64,000 nt of DNA from Hymenobacter jejuensis (lineage in GTDB: Bacteria > Bacteroidota > Bacteroidia > Cytophagales > Hymenobacteraceae), in contig NZ_CP040896.1 of NCBI RefSeq assembly GCF_006337165.1, positions 4,154,001-4,218,000 on the forward strand, in the 5' to 3' direction. How positions within the stretch are numbered: position 1 is the first letter of the stretch; every line of letters begins with the position of its first letter. Both the position numbers and the translations under genes were made by a program. A model generated the notes under the pieces. That model saw nothing but the letters and a program-made list of their open reading frames with translations, was not told the DNA's origin and made no database searches. This document shows positions 59,289 through 64,000 of the stretch, piece after piece.

Positions 59289-59723
59289 TTACAACTCCAT
59301 GATATCTTCATTCCAAAGGGTAGGCTCGGCTTCGATAAACTCCTGCATCATTTCCACGCATTCGTCGAGGTTGAGATCGACTACTTCCACGCCGTGGCTT
59401 TCCAGAAACTCCCGCGACTCGCCAAACGTCCGCGACTCACCTACCACCACCTTCGGAATCTTGAACTGCACAATGGTGCCCGCGCACATGTAGCAAGGCA
59501 TCAGGGTGGTATAGATGACGGTGTCGCGGTAGGTGCGCTGCCGCCCGGCGTTGAACAGGCAATCCATTTCGCCGTGCTTGATGGGATTGTCTTCCTGAAC
59601 GCGCTTGTTGTGGCCGCGGGCCACGATTTTGCCGTCGCGGATGAGCACGGAGCCAATCGGGATGCCGCCTTCCCGGCGGCCCTGACGCGCCTCGTCGATG
59701 GCGGCTTGCATGAATTCGTCCAT
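59289..59723 (-). CDS. Cytosine deaminase, yeast (FCY1) type
   Basis: A 144-residue zinc deaminase. The start at 59723 is chosen; the open frame upstream to 59876 has no features. Zinc ligands are His50 (in KHGEMDC, with Glu52 as the proton shuttle) and Cys77/Cys80 (in LMPCYMC). Beyond the usual CDA core it follows the fungal cytosine deaminase pattern closely: GGIPIGSVLIRDGKIVARGH, then YRDTVIYTTL before the Cys pair, IPKVVVGE, and a C-terminal LWNEDIMEL lid like the fungal DWFEDIGE. This separates it from bacterial tRNA-adenosine deaminases (TadA) and guanine deaminases. It would make uracil from cytosine, feeding the pyrimidine degradation island 14 kb away. No transporter or regulator is adjacent. 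Confidence 0.85.
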   Translation of the reverse strand: MDEFMQAAIDEARQGRREGGIPIGSVLIRDGKIVARGHNKRVQEDNPIKHGEMDCLFNAGRQRTYRDTVIYTTLMPCYMCAGTIVQFKIPKVVVGESRTFGESREFLESHGVEVVDLNLDECVEMMQEFIEAEPTLWNEDIMEL

Positions 59724-59823
59724 GGGGTAGTAGTTGAGGTAGTGCCTTTCAGCACAGCCTGGGGTGAGAGATAGCAGTTTGGGATTGCAAAATAGGGCAA
59801 ATTCGGACAGGGAGGCCGAAAAG

Positions 59824-62799
59824 CTACCGCGCGCAAATGCCCCGGTACGGGCAAAATACGCACCGTTCCAGATCATCCGTTTTCCGGATTGGCTCCGCCG
59901 GATCTAAGATGGTCTGCACAAACCGCGCGAGCAGGGCTTCGCCTTTTTCTACAAACGACTGCCCATCCTGGGTCAGGAACTCCATGTCGGCCGTCATCGG
60001 GCCGGCGCTAAGGTTGCGCAGCGAAATGATGGCTGCGTTGGCGGCAGGCCGGTTTTCGCGCTCCAGCATGAAGCGATAGAGCCAGAGCTGCCGGACTTTG
60101 TCGGCGGTAGTGGTCGCCTCCGTGACCAAGCGCTCGGTGGCCGCCGCGGCATCTTCGCCGCGCTTTTGCAGCTTCAGGTCGTAGGCCTGCACCATGCCCG
60201 TTTTGTAGTCCACCACGCGCAAGCGGCCGTCGGGCAGCTCGTCGAGGCGGTCGGTGAAGCCGTACACGCGCACCATCAGCGCTTCGCCATCGGCCAACGT
60301 CACAGGCACGAACGTTTCGAGAATTTCTTCCAGCGCAGCTACGCGGAGCGGCAAGGCGCCGGGTTGCTCAAGCAGGCTTTCGAGGTAACGCCGCACGAGT
60401 TGGGCCGCAACTTGCCCCAGCACGTGATTCAGGCCTTCGTCGGGGCGAGCGTGGCGATCTTTTTCCTCCTTGCGCATGGCCCGCTCTACTTCGGCGGGCA
60501 CCAGCTTGAGCAAGCCCGGAATATCGGCTGCCGTAATGGCCTGTTTATCCTGTAGATAGGGGCGCATCAGGTTTTCCAGCGCCTCGTGCACCACCGTGCC
60601 GAAACCATCCGCGCCTAGGCGCTCTTCGACTTCTTCGGCTTCCTGAAACTTGGCCAGTCGTGCGAAGTAGAATTGTAACGAGCAGGTAATGAACTGGTTA
60701 AGTGCCGAAGGAGAAAGGCCACGCTCCAATACCCCGCGCAAACCCGCCAGCATTTCGGCGTCCTTTTCCAGCACCAGATCGCCGCCGTATTCGCGGTGCC
60801 CGGCCGAGTCAGGTGCGTCGTCTTCCACGCTGGCCACCAAGTCGCGCAGCACCATGCTGGGGTTTTGAGGCAGCAAGTCGTTCTCAATTTGGAGCAAAAA
60901 CCGACTGCGCTCGCCGGTGCGCGTGCCCTCGGCGCCGGGCAATACGTGCAGCAGATCGATCTTGCGGGCGCGCTGCAACAACCGCCAGAACTGGTGCGCG
61001 GTAGCCGCTTCGTGATCGGCGTAAGTCGGCATTTTAAACTGCGTGAGCACGTCGTAGGGGAAAAGCGAACTGTGGCGCTTGGGCGCGGGCAGCACGTTTT
61101 CGTTGCAGCTCAGAATGATGATGTGGTCGAAGTCCAGGGCGCGGGTTTCCAGCAACCCCATCACTTGTACGTCGGCGATGGGCTCGCCGGAAAAGGGCAG
61201 GCGCGTGCGGGCCATCTGCTCGTACAGAAACCGCCGAAACGAGCGCACCGACAGCCGTTGCTCCCGGCAGTCGAACACCGAATCGAGCCGCTTGACCAGC
61301 GTGAAAAACAAGAACAAGTACTCGGCCTCAATAGCCGAATGCTGATCCTGATAGGCCTTTTTGAGCAAATCAATAAGCGTGTAGCAGGCCGCGATGATGT
61401 CGTCGCAGTTGTCCCAGGTAGCAAAGAGCGCCTGTATCAGCGGGTGCTGCTTGCCAATTTCCAGCAGCTCGCTGGCGGGCAGCAACACGGCGTTGCGCTT
61501 CACAATCTGGTTGCAGACGTATTCCAGCAGGCCTTGGTATTGTGGGGTATCCGCTTGTTTGTCAAGCCATTGCTGGTAACGACGCAAAAATGGGTGTTGC
61601 AGCAGCTTCGTGACCGCCAAATGATGATAGCGCGGCACGCCGTAGCCGGTTTCCGGCGACCCTTCCCGAATGCCGGTCAGGTGTACTTCAAACAGCAGAT
61701 CGACCAGGTTGAACAGCGGCGTGCTCTGAAAGCTCAAACCCATCGTCACGTTGTACTCCGGCACAGCATCGGGCGGCAGGCCGTGGAGCACGGGCAAGAG
61801 CAGCGTTTCGTCGGGCAGCACCACGGCTACTTTGGCCTTGGGGTTCTGTCGGCGCGATTCGGCCAGCAACTGCCCGGCCACTTTGCCCTGCATGGAGGCA
61901 TTGGCCACGCCCACAAACTGCACTTCGCGCGGCAACGAACGCAACAAATCGGCCGGGCCGCCGAAGTTTTCGTTGGGCAAATCCCACTGCTTGCGGTAGC
62001 GGCGCAAGTGCTGGCCGGCGCGGTTAGGCGAGTCGTTGTCCATGTAAAACGCGTCGCCATCGAAGCGCACCTCGGCGCGGCCTTCTTTCAGCAGCAAGCG
62101 AATGAGCTTTTCCTCGGCCCGCGACAACGAGCCCAAGCCCAGGAAAATATGCTTCGCCACTGCGTCGCCGTTTTCCAAGCGGTTCTGCATTCTATTGACT
62201 GCCAAGCGATAGGCTAAGCCCGGATAGGCCAGCCGGTCTTGTTCCATGCGCTTGCGCAGGCGCCAGTACACTTTCTCCAGGTCGTCCCAGAAGCGGAAAT
62301 ACTGGGCCGTGGTGCTGGCCTCATTAGGTTCCAAGGTCAAGTCCCAGCGTTCCAGGGCTTTGGCCTGGGTCAGGTAGTCGAACACCTTGGCGGGTGACGC
62401 CAGGTTTTGGTCGAGGTTGGAAAAGTCTTGCAGCAACAGCCCCGACCAACCCACAAACTGGTCAAAATCAAGGTTTTTGTCGACGCCGCGCAGGATGTCG
62501 AACAGCAAGAGTTGCAGCGCAATGGGTTCTTCTACCTGAACACCGGCCAATTCCACCATGTAGTCTTCCATGGCCGCCACCCGCGGCGACCACAGCGCCG
62601 AACCTGCATCAGCGGCCAGCGACAGCTCGTTTTTGAGGTAGACCACCGCCCGGCGCGTCGGCACTACTACTACCAAGTCCGAGAGTTCGGAGCCGGGAAA
62701 CCGCGCGACCAGATCGCGGGCCGTTTGGGTAAGAAAAGGCAATGTAGCGGTGGCTTCCAGCGAAGGCGAAAGGGGCGGCGTGGAGAGGGTAGAGGGCAT
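59824..62799 (-). CDS. PD-(D/E)XK nuclease family protein (AddB-like)
   Basis: A 991-residue protein. The N-terminal region (about 1-600) has a degenerate helicase-like fold with LVVVVPTRRAVVYLKNELSL and LETRALDFDHIIILSCNENV. The C-terminal nuclease domain has VHEALENL and RLRVVDYKTGMVQA. Cysteines of a predicted iron-sulfur cluster are in LNQFITCSLQFYFARL (first) and DDLERCVFCPYRGIC (last three), the AddB arrangement. AddB with AddA unwinds and resects double-strand breaks for recombination. AddA was not seen nearby within the window. A TACCTTTA sequence at 62823-62830 (minus strand) is a weak promoter candidate. Confidence 0.9.
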   Translation of the reverse strand: MPSTLSTPPLSPSLEATATLPFLTQTARDLVARFPGSELSDLVVVVPTRRAVVYLKNELSLAADAGSALWSPRVAAMEDYMVELAGVQVEEPIALQLLLFDILRGVDKNLDFDQFVGWSGLLLQDFSNLDQNLASPAKVFDYLTQAKALERWDLTLEPNEASTTAQYFRFWDDLEKVYWRLRKRMEQDRLAYPGLAYRLAVNRMQNRLENGDAVAKHIFLGLGSLSRAEEKLIRLLLKEGRAEVRFDGDAFYMDNDSPNRAGQHLRRYRKQWDLPNENFGGPADLLRSLPREVQFVGVANASMQGKVAGQLLAESRRQNPKAKVAVVLPDETLLLPVLHGLPPDAVPEYNVTMGLSFQSTPLFNLVDLLFEVHLTGIREGSPETGYGVPRYHHLAVTKLLQHPFLRRYQQWLDKQADTPQYQGLLEYVCNQIVKRNAVLLPASELLEIGKQHPLIQALFATWDNCDDIIAACYTLIDLLKKAYQDQHSAIEAEYLFLFFTLVKRLDSVFDCREQRLSVRSFRRFLYEQMARTRLPFSGEPIADVQVMGLLETRALDFDHIIILSCNENVLPAPKRHSSLFPYDVLTQFKMPTYADHEAATAHQFWRLLQRARKIDLLHVLPGAEGTRTGERSRFLLQIENDLLPQNPSMVLRDLVASVEDDAPDSAGHREYGGDLVLEKDAEMLAGLRGVLERGLSPSALNQFITCSLQFYFARLAKFQEAEEVEERLGADGFGTVVHEALENLMRPYLQDKQAITAADIPGLLKLVPAEVERAMRKEEKDRHARPDEGLNHVLGQVAAQLVRRYLESLLEQPGALPLRVAALEEILETFVPVTLADGEALMVRVYGFTDRLDELPDGRLRVVDYKTGMVQAYDLKLQKRGEDAAAATERLVTEATTTADKVRQLWLYRFMLERENRPAANAAIISLRNLSAGPMTADMEFLTQDGQSFVEKGEALLARFVQTILDPAEPIRKTDDLERCVFCPYRGICAR

Positions 62800-63321
62800 A
62801 AAGCGAGCGGTAAACTATCCTTTAAAGGTACGGTGCATTCGGCGGATCGCCGCGCCGATGAGGCCCGCCGTCCGGATGCAACGGAGCTGTCGCATCCGGT
62901 GTCTCTGGTGCTTGGTACCGCCTGCCGCGCCGCTTTTGAAGTTGCCCCGGCCTGCTGTTTGACCACGAAGAGGGGAGCCAAATGGGGCTGGCGGCGCGGC
63001 AAGGCAGTACTTTTTTTCCGGCGCAGAAACCGGCGTTCCAAGTTGATCAACAAGCATTTGGCGGCGCCCATCACCATGCAGTTGAAAAAATCCCAGAACA
63101 ATTTGATGGGTCTGGCGCTTTTCCCACATGCCCGACCATTGCAGCGCCGAGCATAGCTTTTTAGCTTGTTTTATAACTAATTGATAATCAAGAATTTATA
63201 TACAGTTAACAATACTAGCTAACTGCTCCAGCTTCGCCAACGTAGAAAGCCCTCGTTGTACGCCGACAGGGGTACCACTGGCAACGGGCTCGGGGGATGC
63301 ATTCGGTTCAAACACTTTGTA
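62800..63321. other. Intergenic gap without a confident gene
   Basis: A 522-bp gap between divergent genes. Open frames on the minus strand here (for example up to 63129 and 63101) have biased, feature-poor translations and I do not call them. A GC-rich pair GCCGCGCCGC/GCGGCGCGGC lies around 62930-63000. Copy 14 of the 29-bp palindrome occupies 63172-63200. Confidence 0.5.
63172..63200. repeat. 29-bp AT palindrome, copy 14
   Basis: Good copy: TATAACTAATTGAT then ATCAAGAATTTATA after one base, 121 bp before the TolC-family start. Confidence 0.75.
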
Positions 63322-64000
63322 ATGAAATACACCAAACAGGTTCTGCTGCTGTGGCTGGGACTGATTTTTATCATGTCGGGCCCGGCCAGGGCGCAGGTGA
63401 AACCGGCTGGTACCTTACCGCCGCAAGCGACCTTGCAAGAATGCGTAGAATTTGCGTTGCGCAACCAACCCGTTATCCGCCAATCACTTATCGATCAGGA
63501 GATAGGGGAGCGCAACATCCGGATCGGGCTTTCCGAGTGGTTGCCCCAGATTCAGGGCACGGCCACTTACGGCCATAACCTGCTGCTGCCGACGTCGGTG
63601 CTGCCCAACTTTCAGGACCCGGCCGCCGGCCCGCAGCTGGTGCGCGTCGGCCTGAAAAACACGTCCACGCTGGGCCTGACCGGCAACCAGCTGCTGTTCA
63701 ACAACGACGTGCTGCTGGCCGCCCGCTCGGCGCGCTTTATTCGGCTGCGCACCAGCCAAAACACCACGGCCTTCAAAATCGACGTGGTGACCAGCGTGAG
63801 CAAGGCCTTCTACGACATTCTGCTCACGCAGGAGCAGCTGCGGATTTTGCTCGAAGACATTCAGCGGCAGGAGCGGCAGGTGAAGGATGCGCAGGCCCAA
63901 TACGACGTGGGCATCGTCGACAAAACCGACTTTCTGCGGGCCTCGATTTCGTTGAAAAACGCCTACGCCCAGCGTCGCACTACGGCCGAATCGCTTACTG
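63322..64000 (+). CDS. TolC-family outer-membrane efflux protein (partial at window end)
   Basis: The first 226 residues of a TolC-like channel protein, open at the right edge. The signal peptide is MKYTKQVLLLWLGLIFIMSG with cleavage near ARAQ. The mature start AGTLPPQATLQECVEFALRN and QPVIRQSLIDQEIGERNIRI matches the first TolC helix. ISKAFYDILLTQEQLRIL-like helices follow (VTSVSKAFYDILLTQEQL). Unlike the earlier TolC gene it stands before the window edge, so partners are unknown; an adaptor and RND gene are expected to follow. Confidence 0.9.
   Translation, partial: MKYTKQVLLLWLGLIFIMSGPARAQVKPAGTLPPQATLQECVEFALRNQPVIRQSLIDQEIGERNIRIGLSEWLPQIQGTATYGHNLLLPTSVLPNFQDPAAGPQLVRVGLKNTSTLGLTGNQLLFNNDVLLAARSARFIRLRTSQNTTAFKIDVVTSVSKAFYDILLTQEQLRILLEDIQRQERQVKDAQAQYDVGIVDKTDFLRASISLKNAYAQRRTTAESLT

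Noticed and set aside
60796..62217. Open frame of 473 codons on the plus strand
   Set aside because: Lies inside the AddB-like gene on the other strand; translation is low-complexity without a domain.
62670..63129. Minus-strand open frames of about 104 and 143 codons upstream of the AddB-like gene
   Set aside because: They overlap the AddB start or have biased compositions, with no recognisable feature.

Overview
The window reads as one contiguous piece of a GC-rich Bacteroidota chromosome, most likely Hymenobacter or a close relative (Cytophagales). Support comes from a SusC/SusD pair, an outer-membrane beta-barrel-family TonB receptor, many lipoprotein and secretion signals, few usable Shine-Dalgarno sequences and several promoter candidates of the Bacteroidota form TAnnTTTG. 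This is inference from gene content; no rRNA, tRNA, phage, transposase or CRISPR array was seen.

Layout: 1-816 is a partial MscS channel. 975-15416 is a polysaccharide utilisation locus: a GH1-like glycosidase and a LacI regulator leftward, then SusC, SusD, an alginate-lyase-fold polysaccharide lyase, a GH88 unsaturated glucuronyl hydrolase, an SDR fructuronate reductase (UxuB type), mannonate dehydratase UxuA and a GH2 enzyme rightward. Together they suggest uptake and cleavage of a glucuronate-containing polymer and reduction and dehydration of its uronic acids. 15469-20865 holds a DUF5694-like protein, a SulP transporter fused to a beta-carbonic anhydrase, and a response regulator with a short histidine kinase. 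20912-31872 holds a TonB receptor, a PepSY-like protein, and a second two-component pair divergent from a TolC/adaptor/RND efflux operon. 32042-34648 has two PAP2 phosphatases around a YncE-like propeller.

34921-45323 is a nearly complete reductive pyrimidine degradation island: MmsA-type dehydrogenase, class III aminotransferase, dihydropyrimidinase, beta-ureidopropionase-like amidohydrolase, PreT, PreA and an NCS1 nucleobase transporter. Together they can import uracil or thymine and carry it through beta-alanine (or its methyl homologue) to an acyl-CoA. A yeast-type cytosine deaminase at 59289-59723 could feed uracil into it.

45401-54109 is mixed: penicillin-acylase-family hydrolase, YciI-like protein, class V aminotransferase, exported superoxide dismutase, MBL-fold hydrolase, a Bor-like lipoprotein and an aldonolactone-oxidase-like flavoprotein. 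54212-59150 is a tight same-strand cluster of a predicted outer-membrane protein, a large lipoprotein, a radical SAM enzyme and an O-methyltransferase. I do not recognise this set as a known system and consider it the best candidate for something undescribed. The window ends with an AddB-like nuclease and the start of a TolC-family gene.

Two families of dispersed palindromes run through the gaps: a 29-bp AT-rich palindrome (14 copies recognised) and a GC-richer REP-like family with the core GTCATnCTGAGCGnAG. Both are described copy by copy.
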